NCBI GenBank assembly: GCA_031291675.1
Contig: JARLIO010000073.1
Location: 1-64,000 of the forward strand
Direction: 5' to 3'
Origin: Azospirillaceae bacterium
GTDB taxonomy: Bacteria; Pseudomonadota; Alphaproteobacteria; Azospirillales; Azospirillaceae
Length of the DNA stretch: 64,000 nucleotides
In this document: in pieces, positions 21,431 to 31,326 of the stretch
Position numbering within the stretch: position 1 is the first letter of the stretch
Layout: each line of letters opens with the position of its first letter
The notes under the pieces: generated by a model
The model's input: only the letters and a program-made list of their open reading frames with translations
Database searches by the model: none
Told to the model about the DNA's origin: nothing
Position numbers and translations under genes: made by a program

Positions 21431-23530
21431 ATGCCTTTCTTTTCAAAGACCACGATCCGTACCACCCTGATGCTGGTGGTCGGGATCATGAGTATCCTGC
21501 TGATTTCGCTGACTGTACGGGACCTGAGCCAGGCGACCAGCCGCTGGCATGAGGCCAACCGCTTGACCGTGCTGAGCACGATTGACCGCCACCTGTTCCA
21601 GGCGCTGCTGCAGACGCGGTTGGAGCGCGGCAGCGAGGTCGCGACGGTGCTGGCCGACGCCCCCGCCGACGACGCCGCGATCAACCGGATTGCAGACTAT
21701 CGCAGAATTTCCGAAGACGGTTTCGCTCAAAGCCTGGCGGCCCTGACCGCCTTGCGAACCGACGGCCTGCCGCCCCTTGTCGCGCATCTGACGTCGACCC
21801 ATGACGCGGTGATCGCACTGCGCGCAAAAATCGACACCGCTTTCCACCAGCCCAAATCCAATCGTGTTGCGGATCTGGCGCCGGAGATCATGAGTGTCGA
21901 AGGGGCCTTCCTGGACGCGGTCAGTCGCGTCAGTGATCTGCTGGAGTCCACGTTAAAAATGAGCGATCCGACGGTCGATCAGATCCTGTCGGTCAAACGG
22001 TCGGCCTGGGCGATGCGGAGCTTCGGCGGGCTGATCGCGGTTCGCATTGAAAATGCCGCGGCCACCGGCCAGAACTGGACCGTGGCGGACATGGTTGGTG
22101 CCGGCGAAGACGCCGGTCGTGTCGCCTATGCCTGGACCCTGGTGAGCGAAGCCGGCACCCGTTCCGATACCCCGAAAGCACTGGCGGAGGCCATTCGCCA
22201 GGCCGGACGATATTTCGTCGGCCCCATGGCCGACCAGCGGAAATCCCTGATCGCGACCTTGAGTTCGCCGGAAAAACTGGCGATGTCGGTGGCAGAACTG
22301 CAAAAGCGGAATACCGAAGAGCTGACACTGAGCGTCACGGTCGTCAACGAGGCCCTGACCGCGATGATCGATCGCGCCGCCAGCCAGCAGTTCAAAGCGC
22401 TGCGCACCTTGGCCATCAGTGCGGTTCTGCTGGCATTTACCGTCCTGCTGACCGCCTTTGTCCTCACCATCGTATCCCGACGCATCGCCTTCCCGCTGCG
22501 CCGCATGACCACGGCCATGCAGCGCCTTGCCGACGGCGACATGGCGATCGACATCCCCGATCGCAGCCGACAGGATGAAATCGGCTGCATGGCCAAGGCC
22601 GTCCAGGTCTTCAAAGAGAACGCCATTCAGGCACACCGGCTGGCTGATGAGCGCGCGGCAACGGCCGTGATCCGCGAGGCGCACGCGATGACGCTTGAGT
22701 CCCTGGCCCTTGGCTTTGACCAGGCGGTTTCCTCGGTCGTTGATATCGTCGCGGGGGCTTCCAGCGCGATCGCGACCTCGGCGCACACGATGTCGAACGG
22801 CGCCGAACAGGCCAACGGGCTGGCGATGACCGCCGCGGCGGCCGCGCAACAGACCGCGGCCAGCGTGCATCACGTTTCCAGCGCCGCCGAGGAACTGTCG
22901 CATTCCATCGCCGAAATCGCCCATCAGGTTGAACAGTCAAGCCGGGTGTCGCAAATGGCGGCTCAGGAGGCCGTCCATACCAATGCCACGGTCAAGGGCC
23001 TGGCCGAGAGTTCCACGAAAATCGGCGATGTCATCAAATTGATCAACGACATCGCCGCGCAAACCAATCTGTTGGCGCTGAATGCCACGATTGAGGCGGC
23101 CCGGGCCGGCGATGCCGGCAAGGGCTTTGCTGTCGTCGCCGGCGAGGTCAAGCATCTGGCCAATCAAACGGCCCTCGCGACGGACCAGATCGGGATCCAG
23201 ATCAACGCGGTCCAGAGCGCGACCCAGGAGGCGGTTGCCGCGATCGGCGTCATCGTCTCGCGGATCGACGAACTGGACCACATCGTCGCCACCATCGCAG
23301 CGGCGGTCGAGGAACAATCCGCGGCCACCGCCGAAATTGCCCGCAACGTGCAGCAGGCGGCCTCGGGAACCCGCGAGATCTCAGGTCATATCGGCAGCGT
23401 CCGTTCGGCGGTTGGCGACAATGGCATACGGGCGGACGACGTCCTGTCCTCCGCCCGGTCCCTGTCCCGGGAAGCCGCCGGCCTCAAGGACCTGGTGATC
23501 CGCTTCCTGAGCGATGTCCGCGCGGCGTAA
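21431..23530 (+). CDS. transmembrane methyl-accepting chemotaxis protein (second of a tandem pair)
   Basis: This paralogue of the preceding receptor has the same length (699 residues) and layout: helix 1 at about 9-29, a helical sensor region containing T-R-L-E-R-G-S-E, helix 2 at about 330-352, HAMP, and a signalling tip near 543-560. The signalling domains are almost identical. The sensor regions differ at many positions while keeping blocks such as [17 protein letters not shown] and Y-F-V-G-P-M-A-D-Q. This indicates duplication followed by divergence of ligand response. It starts 236 bp after the first receptor, behind GGGGAGGGA. Two copies of the dispersed repeat follow the stop. Confidence 0.93.
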   Translation: MPFFSKTTIRTTLMLVVGIMSILLISLTVRDLSQATSRWHEANRLTVLSTIDRHLFQALLQTRLERGSEVATVLADAPADDAAINRIADYRRISEDGFAQSLAALTALRTDGLPPLVAHLTSTHDAVIALRAKIDTAFHQPKSNRVADLAPEIMSVEGAFLDAVSRVSDLLESTLKMSDPTVDQILSVKRSAWAMRSFGGLIAVRIENAAATGQNWTVADMVGAGEDAGRVAYAWTLVSEAGTRSDTPKALAEAIRQAGRYFVGPMADQRKSLIATLSSPEKLAMSVAELQKRNTEELTLSVTVVNEALTAMIDRAASQQFKALRTLAISAVLLAFTVLLTAFVLTIVSRRIAFPLRRMTTAMQRLADGDMAIDIPDRSRQDEIGCMAKAVQVFKENAIQAHRLADERAATAVIREAHAMTLESLALGFDQAVSSVVDIVAGASSAIATSAHTMSNGAEQANGLAMTAAAAAQQTAASVHHVSSAAEELSHSIAEIAHQVEQSSRVSQMAAQEAVHTNATVKGLAESSTKIGDVIKLINDIAAQTNLLALNATIEAARAGDAGKGFAVVAGEVKHLANQTALATDQIGIQINAVQSATQEAVAAIGVIVSRIDELDHIVATIAAAVEEQSAATAEIARNVQQAASGTREISGHIGSVRSAVGDNGIRADDVLSSARSLSREAAGLKDLVIRFLSDVRAA

Positions 23531-23548
23531 TCGCGAGGGCCGGGCCTC

Positions 23549-23749
23549 TAGAGCCTTTTCCGACCAAATGGGTTCCGGTTGGGCGTAGAAAACGCGACAA
23601 AACAAAGATCCAGAGCTGTTTTCGATCCAACGTGATCGGAAACAGCTCCGGAGCATTTTCCGACCAAGTGGGTTCTGGTTGGGCGTAGAAAATGCGACAA
23701 AACGAAGATCCAGAGCTGTTTCCGATCCGACGTGATCGGAAACAGCTCT
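23549..23749 (-). repeat. dispersed about 100-bp repeat, copies B1 and B2 in tandem
   Basis: Two copies lie head to tail in inverted orientation relative to copy A: B1 at 23549-23648 and B2 at 23649-23749. Each reads from TTTTCCGACCAA(A/G)TGGG through GGGCGTAGAAAA to a palindrome ending CGTGATCGGAAACAGCTC. They fill most of the gap between the convergent chemoreceptor and diguanylate cyclase genes. B1 has small changes (AACGCG for AATGCG, TTTTCGATCCAACG) relative to B2. Confidence 0.92.
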
Positions 23750-23775
23750 GGCAACCCGGCGTCGCGGACGCGCCG

Positions 23776-24735
23776 TCACAACGCCGGCGCCGCCGACAGT
23801 GCGCCGGCCAAAGACGGGGTCTCCCGAAACGCCAGCCGATTCCGCCCGGCCGTCTTCGCCTGGTACAGGCGGGAATCCGCCACCGAAATCATCGACCCGG
23901 CCGGCGTATCCCGGTTTGGAACCATCGCCGCGACACCGGCACTGACGGTGACCATGGGCGCACAGCTCGATCGCGCGTGCGGGATCATCAGGGCGCGCAC
24001 ATGCTCAAGAATGTTCTCGGCAACCGCCCTGGCTCCGTCGATGTCCTCCTGCGGCAAGAGCACGACGAACTCCTCGCCGCCGTATCGCGCGACCAGGTCG
24101 GCGGCCCGATGCACGCATTCACCGAGCGCGGTCGCCACTTTGATCAGGCAGCCGTCACCGCTCTGATGTCCGTAATGGTCGTTGAAGGTCTTGAAACAAT
24201 CGATGTCGATCAGGATCAGTGCGATCGAAAGGCCCGCGCGTTCGCAGCGCCGCCATTCGCGATCGAGCGCGACATCGAAACCGCGCCGATTTGCGATCCC
24301 GGTCAATCCATCGCTAAACGCCATTTTCCGCAACAGATCGCTTTGGCGTTTGAGTGTCAACTGGGTGCGGACCCGGGCCCGCACCACCGCCTCGTTGATC
24401 GGCTTTGAAATGAAATCGACAGCACCTGCTTCAAGCGCTCGCGCTTCGTCCTCCGGTCCGTTGAGCACGGTGACAAAGATGATCGGCAGATCCCAGGTTT
24501 GGGCCGTGGACTTCAGTTCCGCGCACACGGCATAGCCGTCCATGTCCGGCATCACCGCGTCCAGCAGCACGAGATCGATGGCCTGGGTCCGCGATATCTC
24601 CAGCGCTTTTTCGCCATTCAGGGCAAAAACAACCTCATGCTCATCCTTGAGGGCATGATGCAGGACCCTGACATTCTCGGCGGCGTCATCGACGATCAGG
24701 ATGCGCCCTGGTCTCGCGATTTCGGCCCAACTCAT
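23776..24735 (-). CDS. response-regulator diguanylate cyclase (REC-GGDEF)
   Basis: This 319-residue PleD-like protein joins a receiver domain (residues 8-125) to a GGDEF domain (140-305) that makes c-di-GMP from two GTP. In the receiver, D16/D17, the phosphoacceptor D59 in L-V-L-L-D-A-V-M-P-D-M-D-G and the S-K-P lysine are present. The catalytic motif is intact as R-Y-G-G-E-E-F (219-223), and an R-x-x-D product-inhibition site (R210-A-A-D213) sits five residues before it. It should therefore be active and self-limiting. Its ATG overlaps the stop of the large hybrid kinase by four bases, so that kinase, through its HPt domain, is the likely phosphodonor. Confidence 0.95.
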   Translation of the reverse strand: MSWAEIARPGRILIVDDAAENVRVLHHALKDEHEVVFALNGEKALEISRTQAIDLVLLDAVMPDMDGYAVCAELKSTAQTWDLPIIFVTVLNGPEDEARALEAGAVDFISKPINEAVVRARVRTQLTLKRQSDLLRKMAFSDGLTGIANRRGFDVALDREWRRCERAGLSIALILIDIDCFKTFNDHYGHQSGDGCLIKVATALGECVHRAADLVARYGGEEFVVLLPQEDIDGARAVAENILEHVRALMIPHARSSCAPMVTVSAGVAAMVPNRDTPAGSMISVADSRLYQAKTAGRNRLAFRETPSLAGALSAAPAL

Positions 24736-27700
24736 ACATCACCGTCGGGTTCCAGTTCGTTCCTCGCGGCCAGAGCATATTTCTTTGCGGTCGCAAAATC
24801 CAGGCGATCAATGGCACTTGTGATTTTCCGGATGTCGACGCCGCGCCGCACGGATTCAAGCATCGGGACTAGGCGTTGAAACGCATCGATGGCCTTGAGA
24901 TCGCACAGGTCCAGCAGCGCCAAGAGCGCGTTCAGGTCCGCGCGCAGCGCGGCGACGTCCCCGGTCGCGGCCGCCGGCTCGGGATCCGCCACCCCCGGGA
25001 TGCCCCGCGCGGTCGCCACCACGACGGCAACCGCCGCCTCAAGATCGGCGACGAGCGCCGCAGCCTCGGGGCCACGCCCCGACGTCAACGCGGCTTCGGC
25101 ATCGAAGGCCAGGCGGGCAATCTCGACGGCGCCCAGATTGGCCGCGGCGCCGCGCAGTCGATGCAGGCCACGGGCGGCATCCTCCCGCTTTCCCTGGGCC
25201 AGGAGAGCGGCGACTTCGGCCGCGGCCCCCGCCTGCTGGTCCGCGAACATCACCAGCAGCGCCTCCAGCAGGTTCCGGTCGCCGTCCAGGCGGAGCAACG
25301 CCGACGCCACATCAATTCCGGGCAGGTCGGGGATCGGATCGACCGGCGGCTCCGGTGGCGCGGCTGGCGCGGGATTGAGAGGGGGGGGCTCGGGCTCCCC
25401 TTTCTGTCGCGCCCGGAGCACCTGCACACTCAATGTCGTGATCATCTCCTCGACATCGATCGGTTTGGCGATATGGGCATTCATGCCCGCCTGCAGCGAT
25501 CGTTGACGATCAGGGCCCATGGCGTTGGCGGTCATCGCGATGATCGGCAATGCGGTCAACCCCAGGCCGGAACGAATGATCCGGGTGGCCTCGTATCCGT
25601 CCATCCCCGGCATCTGGACATCCATCAGCACGGCATCGAAACGGCCGGCCTGGCTTTGCAGGGCCTCAACGGCCGCGCGGCCATCGGTGGCGATCTCAAC
25701 CGTGGCGCCGGCGCGCATCAGCAGTTCGCGAGCGACCTGCTGATTGATCTCATTGTCCTCGACCAGCAGGAAATGCCGGCCGGCCAAACGCCCGGCCAGG
25801 GGCAGAAAACCGGATGCCGGTTTGGGCATGACGTCCCCTTTGCGCGCCCGGGCCACAGCGTTGAAAACGGTTGAGGGCGTCGTCGGTTTTGCCAGCACCG
25901 CATCGATCGGCAGGTTCTTCGCGGCGGCAATGACATCGCCGCGACCGAATGCGGTCACCATCACGATCGCCCCCGGGAGCTGGATCGCCGGATCGGCACA
26001 AGCGCGCTCCAGCATCACCACCCCGTCCATTTCCGGCATCCGCCAATCGAGCAGCAACACGTCACAAACCCGGCATTCCGCGGTCTGTTGTCGCAGCTGG
26101 TCGAGAGCCTCGGCCCCAGAGGCCGCCTCCGCGACATGCCACCGGAATGATTCGCAGGCATGGACCAGAACCGCGCGCGCCGTTTCATTATCATCGACAA
26201 CCAGGACGTCGAGATCGTCCAAATCAGGATAGCGGGGTGCCGAGGACAAGGCCTCGTTCGACAGGCCGAACCGGGCGGTGAAGTGGAATTCACTGCCCTG
26301 CCCTTCCCGGCTGACAAAATCGATGGTCCCCCCCATCAAGCCGACAAGGCGGCTGCAGATCGCCAGGCCGAGTCCGGTGCCGCCATAGCGCCGGCTGGTC
26401 GAGCTGTCCGCCTGCGAAAATGCCGAGAACAGGTTGGCCTGCTTTTCCAGCGGAATACCGATGCCGCTATCCTTGACAGAGAATTCCAGGGTCACCTCGG
26501 TCGGGTCTTCGGCGGCCTTGGTGATCGCGAGAACGACTTCGCCCTTTTCCGTGAATTTGACCGCGTTGCCGGTCAGATTCAACAGCACCTGCTGCAGGCG
26601 GAGCGGGTCGCCGACCAGGCCCGCCGGCACGTCGGGCGCCACCGAGATGATCGTCTCGATCCCTTTTTCCCGCGCATTGATCGAGAAAATCACAGCGATG
26701 CTGTGCAACACCTCGTCGAGCGAAAACGGCGTCTTTTCGAGCTCGAGTCGCCCGGCTTCGACCTTGGAGAAATCCAGAATGTCATTGAGGATACCGAGCA
26801 GCGACTGGGCCGAGAGCTTGATCTTGGCCACATAGTCGCGTTCGCGCTCCCCGAGCGTCGAATCCTCCAGCAATCGGGACAACCCCATGATGGCGTTCAT
26901 TGGTGTCCGGATTTCGTGGCTCATATTGGCGACGAACTCGCTCTTGGCCCGGCTCGCGGCCTCGGCGGTGTCGCGCGCGGACGTCAACTGTTCGTTGAGC
27001 TCCTGCAGGCGCAGCTCAGCCGCCTTGAGCGCCGTGACATCGGTGACCAGAACAAAGAAGCCATTCACCTGACCGTTGTCGTCGATGTCCGGAATATAGT
27101 TGGCCCAGGTATGGCCGATCTCCCCGGATGCCTTGACCAGCGACCGCTCGAAATTCTGGGGTTCGCCGCGCAGCACCGCCCGGATATGGGGGTCATTGCG
27201 GGCGTACAGTTCGTCGCCGAGCAACTCGCGCAATGTGCGACCGATAATTTCATCCCAATCCTTGCCGAACCACTCGATATATTTCTTGTTGACGAAGCGA
27301 TTGCGCTCCTGCGCGTCCCAATAGGCCATCATCCCCGGGATATTGTCCGTGACCATCCGCAGGAATCGTTCACGCTCCAGCAGGGCCCGCCGGGCTCCGG
27401 TCTCCTCGGTAATGTCGTTGATGATGCACAGCAGGTGGGATTCATCACTGCTGGTGAAGGGCACGAGGAACGCATCGGCCCAGACCTCGCGCCCAGACGC
27501 CGTGACATGGTGAACATTGACCTGCCGCGCCTCTCCCGCCGCCAGGGCCTCATGCGCCGTTTCGAGAAGATCGGTATCGGTCCAGGCGTCCAGGGTGAGG
27601 AAGCTGCCGACACCGACATCGCCGAGGGTTTGCCCCATGATCTCCGCATAGGCGGCGTTGGCCAGGACGCACGTCCCCGTCGCCTTGTAGGCGACGATGC

Positions 27701-29258
27701 CGACAGGACATTTGGAAATGATTTTCTGATTGAGGTCGAGCAGGTCATTGAGACGCTGTTCGATCCATTTGCGATCGGTGATGTCGTCGTGACTGACGAC
27801 GGCGCATCCCCTCTCACCTTTGAGCGGCGTGACCTGAAGGTGAAACCAGCTCTTGCCGTCGGCGAGCCGGCAGGGATATTCGGCGGCGAACTCGCGGCGC
27901 CGGCCGGCCATGACGTCCTCGATCCCCTCGACAATTTCGGCCTGAGCCAATCCGTCGCTGCCGAAACCGCCCCCCATCGTCAGAAAATTCGTCCCGATGC
28001 CCGGCGTTGCCCCGGGTTCGCCCCATGGCACACCGCCATGTTGATTGAATTCCCGCCACGGCCGGTTGACCTCGAGAATGGTGCCGTCGGCATCGAGAAT
28101 CGCGATGCGGGATGCGACGGAATCCAGAACGGCACCGATGAAATCGTTATTCGCCGTGAGGTGCTCGGAGGACGCCTTCAACGCTGCGTTGGAGCGGCTC
28201 AGCAAGGTCGTCTTTTCCGCCAGTGCGGCCGTGGCGTGCCGCCAGTCGGTGATACGGCGCTGCAAAATAGCCATCCCCAGGATCACCAGGGCCATCATCA
28301 ACGCGCCGAAAACCATGAAATGCTGGCTTTCACGACGCCAGTCCGCCAGATAGTCGCCCTCGGACAGCCCGACCACCAGGTAGTAGGGCTGGCCCACGAT
28401 CCGACGGATCGACGCGATCCTTTGAACCCGGTCCATCCCGGAAACAAACCGGAACTGGCCGACGCTCTGGCCAGAGGCAATGATCGACCGGACATCGTCC
28501 GATTGGGAGAAAATCCCTTCCGGTGTGCGCAGTCCGGGGAGATCCGGAATCCGGGCCACAACCCTGAAATTGTTATGGAGCAGGGTGACGATACCGCCCG
28601 GTCCCAGATCGACAACGGAAAATGCGTGCGTCAACGCCCGGGTCGAGATTCCCGTCAGCACGGCACCGCCAAAGGATCCGTCAGCGTTCGCGATCCGCCG
28701 TCCCAGCGCGATCGCCCATTGGTTTGTCATCGGATCGATGACCGGTTCATCGACCGCCAGACCGCCGCGGGGATTGTCACGCAACGCCGTGAAGGCGCCT
28801 TGGCGCGAAAAATCAAACTGCCGCGCGTCCCCTTGATCCTCGCTGTAACGGAGACGCCCATCAGCACCGACGATCCGGAACCCCAGAAGATCGCCCTGGC
28901 GCACATTCTGCCGCACGATCGCGGCATTGATGGCGTCATCGTCCCAATGACCCGATTGCTGTTGTCGACCGACCGCGTCCACAACCGTTTGCAGGCCCAG
29001 ATCGGCTTCACGCAGCAGACTTTGAAAATTTTCGATCAGGGCCTGGGAAATATTGCGCGTGGTCGCCTCGGCGGTACGCTGCGCGTCGGCCCGGCCTTGC
29101 ACAATGGCCCAGCCGATCACCACAACGATCACCACGATGATAACCGCGCCGCTGCCAAGCAGCGGGAAGAGACCGGATTGCCATCCAATCTTCGGCCGCT
29201 CGGTCGGATCCGCTGTCATCGAATCAAGCTGCGCTTCCGGGGCATCGATCCTGTTCAA
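24732..29258 (-). CDS. multidomain hybrid sensor histidine kinase (Cache-PAS-HisKA-HATPase-REC-REC-HPt)
   Basis: This 1508-residue membrane kinase contains a complete phosphorelay. Order: TM1 about 30-52, a double-Cache-type periplasmic domain about 55-320 (with Y-Y-L-V-V-G-L-S), and TM2 about 322-345. Then come a short coiled coil, three PAS domains (about 365-760) and HisKA with [10 protein letters not shown] near 778. HATPase follows (G-T-G-L-G-L-A-I-C), then REC1 ([10 protein letters not shown] near 1069), REC2 ([10 protein letters not shown] near 1209) and an HPt domain ([12 protein letters not shown] near 1364). It is translationally coupled to the diguanylate cyclase downstream. The start is uncertain: TTG at 29258, or ATG at 29219 thirteen codons in. 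Confidence 0.94.
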   Translation of the reverse strand: MNRIDAPEAQLDSMTADPTERPKIGWQSGLFPLLGSGAVIIVVIVVVIGWAIVQGRADAQRTAEATTRNISQALIENFQSLLREADLGLQTVVDAVGRQQQSGHWDDDAINAAIVRQNVRQGDLLGFRIVGADGRLRYSEDQGDARQFDFSRQGAFTALRDNPRGGLAVDEPVIDPMTNQWAIALGRRIANADGSFGGAVLTGISTRALTHAFSVVDLGPGGIVTLLHNNFRVVARIPDLPGLRTPEGIFSQSDDVRSIIASGQSVGQFRFVSGMDRVQRIASIRRIVGQPYYLVVGLSEGDYLADWRRESQHFMVFGALMMALVILGMAILQRRITDWRHATAALAEKTTLLSRSNAALKASSEHLTANNDFIGAVLDSVASRIAILDADGTILEVNRPWREFNQHGGVPWGEPGATPGIGTNFLTMGGGFGSDGLAQAEIVEGIEDVMAGRRREFAAEYPCRLADGKSWFHLQVTPLKGERGCAVVSHDDITDRKWIEQRLNDLLDLNQKIISKCPVGIVAYKATGTCVLANAAYAEIMGQTLGDVGVGSFLTLDAWTDTDLLETAHEALAAGEARQVNVHHVTASGREVWADAFLVPFTSSDESHLLCIINDITEETGARRALLERERFLRMVTDNIPGMMAYWDAQERNRFVNKKYIEWFGKDWDEIIGRTLRELLGDELYARNDPHIRAVLRGEPQNFERSLVKASGEIGHTWANYIPDIDDNGQVNGFFVLVTDVTALKAAELRLQELNEQLTSARDTAEAASRAKSEFVANMSHEIRTPMNAIMGLSRLLEDSTLGERERDYVAKIKLSAQSLLGILNDILDFSKVEAGRLELEKTPFSLDEVLHSIAVIFSINAREKGIETIISVAPDVPAGLVGDPLRLQQVLLNLTGNAVKFTEKGEVVLAITKAAEDPTEVTLEFSVKDSGIGIPLEKQANLFSAFSQADSSTSRRYGGTGLGLAICSRLVGLMGGTIDFVSREGQGSEFHFTARFGLSNEALSSAPRYPDLDDLDVLVVDDNETARAVLVHACESFRWHVAEAASGAEALDQLRQQTAECRVCDVLLLDWRMPEMDGVVMLERACADPAIQLPGAIVMVTAFGRGDVIAAAKNLPIDAVLAKPTTPSTVFNAVARARKGDVMPKPASGFLPLAGRLAGRHFLLVEDNEINQQVARELLMRAGATVEIATDGRAAVEALQSQAGRFDAVLMDVQMPGMDGYEATRIIRSGLGLTALPIIAMTANAMGPDRQRSLQAGMNAHIAKPIDVEEMITTLSVQVLRARQKGEPEPPPLNPAPAAPPEPPVDPIPDLPGIDVASALLRLDGDRNLLEALLVMFADQQAGAAAEVAALLAQGKREDAARGLHRLRGAAANLGAVEIARLAFDAEAALTSGRGPEAAALVADLEAAVAVVVATARGIPGVADPEPAAATGDVAALRADLNALLALLDLCDLKAIDAFQRLVPMLESVRRGVDIRKITSAIDRLDFATAKKYALAARNELEPDGDV

Positions 29259-29479
29259 TCCGACACATTTCGGTTCAATCGGGACGCCGGCTGGAGCTCT
29301 CCGGATGAACCGTGCTCCTTCAGCGGTTTCATGCGATATCCTAGCCGAATTCCGCCATCACCGCGAGCACAGGAATGCGGCCAAGGCGCACGACACGGTG
29401 ATCACCGCGCTTGACCCCACGGGGCGCGCGCGCATTGTTGGGACACAAGCACACGTCAACATCATGCGGGAGACGAGCG

Positions 29480-30274
29480 ATGAACATCGATCTTGGCGGA
29501 AAGAGTGCCATTGTCACCGGTTCAACCGGCGGCATCGGCTTTGCGATCGCCACCGGCCTGGCGCAGGCCGGGGCCGCCGTTGTGCTGAACGGCCGCACGG
29601 CTGAAGCCGTGACCCAGGCGGTCGCCCGGCTTCAGGCCATCGTGCCGACGGCAACGCTGCGCGGCGTCGCCGCGGACCTCGGAACGGCGACGGGGTGTGC
29701 CGCGCTGGTTGCCGCAGAGCCGTCGACCGACATTCTTGTCAACAATGTCGGAATTTTCGGCCTTATGGACTTCTTCGAGACCCCCGACGCGGAATGGGAT
29801 CGCTTCATGGCGGTCAATGTCATGAGCGGTGTGCGCCTGTCCCGCGCCTATCTGCCGGCGATGGCGCAACGCGGTTGGGGCCGCGTGATTTTCCTGTCAT
29901 CGGAATCGGGCCTCAATATTCCGGCGGACATGATCCATTACGGCGTCACCAAGACGGCCGATCTGGCGCTATCGCGCGGGCTGGCCAAGCGGATGGCGGG
30001 AACCGGGGTCACGGTCAACGCCATTCTGCCCGGCCCCACCCTTTCCGACGGGGTTCGCGCGATGTTGCACGACGCCTCGGTCCAATCGGGAGAGCCCATC
30101 GACGCGGTGGCGACGGATTTCGTCCGAACCCACCGCCCCACCTCGATCATCGGTCGCGCCGCCACGGTCGAGGAGGTCGCCAATCTGGTCGTCTATGTCG
30201 CGTCGCCCCTGTCCTCGGCAACCACCGGTGCCGGGCTTCGCGTTGACGGCGGCGTCGTCGACAGCATCGCCTGA
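29480..30274 (+). CDS. short-chain dehydrogenase/reductase
   Basis: This 264-residue classical SDR is an NAD(P)-dependent oxidoreductase. The Rossmann motif is T-G-S-T-G-G-I-G (TGxxxGxG), N-N-V-G follows as the adenine-ring motif, and the catalytic Ser-Tyr-Lys are in L-S-S-E-S-G and Y-G-V-T-K. The start at 29480 (MNIDLGGKSAIVTG) follows GCGGGAGACGAGCG; an open frame from 29411 adds an atypical N-terminus. It is transcribed alone between two minus-strand signalling operons, so context gives no substrate. L-P-G-P-T replaces the usual P-G-x-x-x-T region after the active site, normal for this class. Confidence 0.88.
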   Translation: MNIDLGGKSAIVTGSTGGIGFAIATGLAQAGAAVVLNGRTAEAVTQAVARLQAIVPTATLRGVAADLGTATGCAALVAAEPSTDILVNNVGIFGLMDFFETPDAEWDRFMAVNVMSGVRLSRAYLPAMAQRGWGRVIFLSSESGLNIPADMIHYGVTKTADLALSRGLAKRMAGTGVTVNAILPGPTLSDGVRAMLHDASVQSGEPIDAVATDFVRTHRPTSIIGRAATVEEVANLVVYVASPLSSATTGAGLRVDGGVVDSIA

Positions 30275-30324
30275 TGTGCCACGCCGGGGCGTGATCGCCG
30301 CCGGATCCGGCCCCCGCCCGGGGC

Positions 30325-31326
30325 TCACGGTATCGCGTGGATCTTGCCGTAGAGCGCCCCGGACCAGGCGTAATTCGTGCTGGATGCCAGGGGCGCGATC
30401 CGGGCCGCCAGGGCATCGCGATCCACCGGAAAGAACGTGACGCCGCGTTGTTCCAGCATGGTCCGGCTGTCGAGTTCCCGCTGCCGGATCCGCTCACTCA
30501 AGCGCTCACTGAGCCTGGTGAACACGGCGCGGACCAGATCGCGTTGGCGCGCCGGCAGCGCCGCCAGGCGCGCGGCATTGACCAGGAACAGCGCGGTGTC
30601 AAGCATGTGGCCGGTCAGCGTGATATTGGGCGCGCGCTCGTAGAATTTCTCATCGTCGATCGTCGCCAGGGTCTTCTCAACGGCATCAAAACGACCGCCA
30701 TCAAACCCGTCATTGATCGTCGAAAACGGCCAGGGTGTTGGCACCGCGCCCAGGGCCTGGAAAAATTGAAAATAGATCGGGACACTGGGGACGCGAATGC
30801 GAAGGCCGGTCAGGTCGCCAATGCCGCGAACCGGCATCCTGCTGATGACATGGCGAAATCCACTATAGTAAAAGCCGAGCACAATCGTCCCGCCGCCTGA
30901 CGCGTCGTAACCGCCAATGAGATCCCGGGCCAGAGTGCTGTCCTTGAAATGCGACCAATGCATGTAGTCGCGAAAGACGAAGGGCGCCGACAGGACGGAA
31001 AGGGACGCGAAGTCACGCGCCGCGGCCGACGCTCCGATGATGGCAATGTCGCTCCTGCCGAAAATGACCGAGTCCAGCAGCCGCGAATCCTGATCGCCCA
31101 GCAGACCGTTGGGCTTGATTTCCAGTCCAATCCCGCCATTGCTCCCGGCCAGCAATTCCTGGTTCGCTTCCAGCAAGCCCTGATGCTGGATCGACGCCTC
31201 GCTATAGAGGTGAGCGACGATCAGGATTTCGCGGGCCTCAACCGGCCCGCCGAAGCCCAGCGCCAGGGCGATCACGCCCAACGCGAAGGTCTTGCGAACC
31301 GGTCGGCGCCAAAGGGCGGCCGTCAT
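30325..31326 (-). CDS. TRAP-type (DctP-like) periplasmic solute-binding protein encoded in a signalling operon
   Basis: This 333-residue protein has a signal peptide (residues 1-32, cleavage after P-V-E-A-R-or nearby). It shows the DctP fold pattern: N-Q-E-L-L-A-G-S-N-G-G-I-G-L-E-I-K-P-N-G-L-L-G-D, F-G-R-S-D-I-A-I-I-G, D-L-T-G-L-R-I-R-V-P-S-V-P and F-S-T-I-N-D-G-F-D-G-G. The family normally delivers organic acids to a TRAP permease, but none is encoded here. Its ATG overlaps the stop of a histidine kinase gene by four bases, and an EAL-domain regulator lies upstream of that. The inferred role is as a ligand sensor for the kinase rather than a transporter part. Overall similarity to transport DctPs is visible but moderate. 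Confidence 0.82.
   Translation of the reverse strand: MTAALWRRPVRKTFALGVIALALGFGGPVEAREILIVAHLYSEASIQHQGLLEANQELLAGSNGGIGLEIKPNGLLGDQDSRLLDSVIFGRSDIAIIGASAAARDFASLSVLSAPFVFRDYMHWSHFKDSTLARDLIGGYDASGGGTIVLGFYYSGFRHVISRMPVRGIGDLTGLRIRVPSVPIYFQFFQALGAVPTPWPFSTINDGFDGGRFDAVEKTLATIDDEKFYERAPNITLTGHMLDTALFLVNAARLAALPARQRDLVRAVFTRLSERLSERIRQRELDSRTMLEQRGVTFFPVDRDALAARIAPLASSTNYAWSGALYGKIHAIP

Noticed and set aside
23549-23749. Tandem repeat pair B1/B2 considered as a CRISPR-like array
   Set aside because: Only two adjoining copies of a 100-bp dispersed repeat, no spacers and no cas genes.
26160-29414. Long plus-strand open frame antisense to the hybrid kinase
   Set aside because: Shadow of the kinase gene; composition is His/Asp/Arg-rich as expected for the antisense frame.
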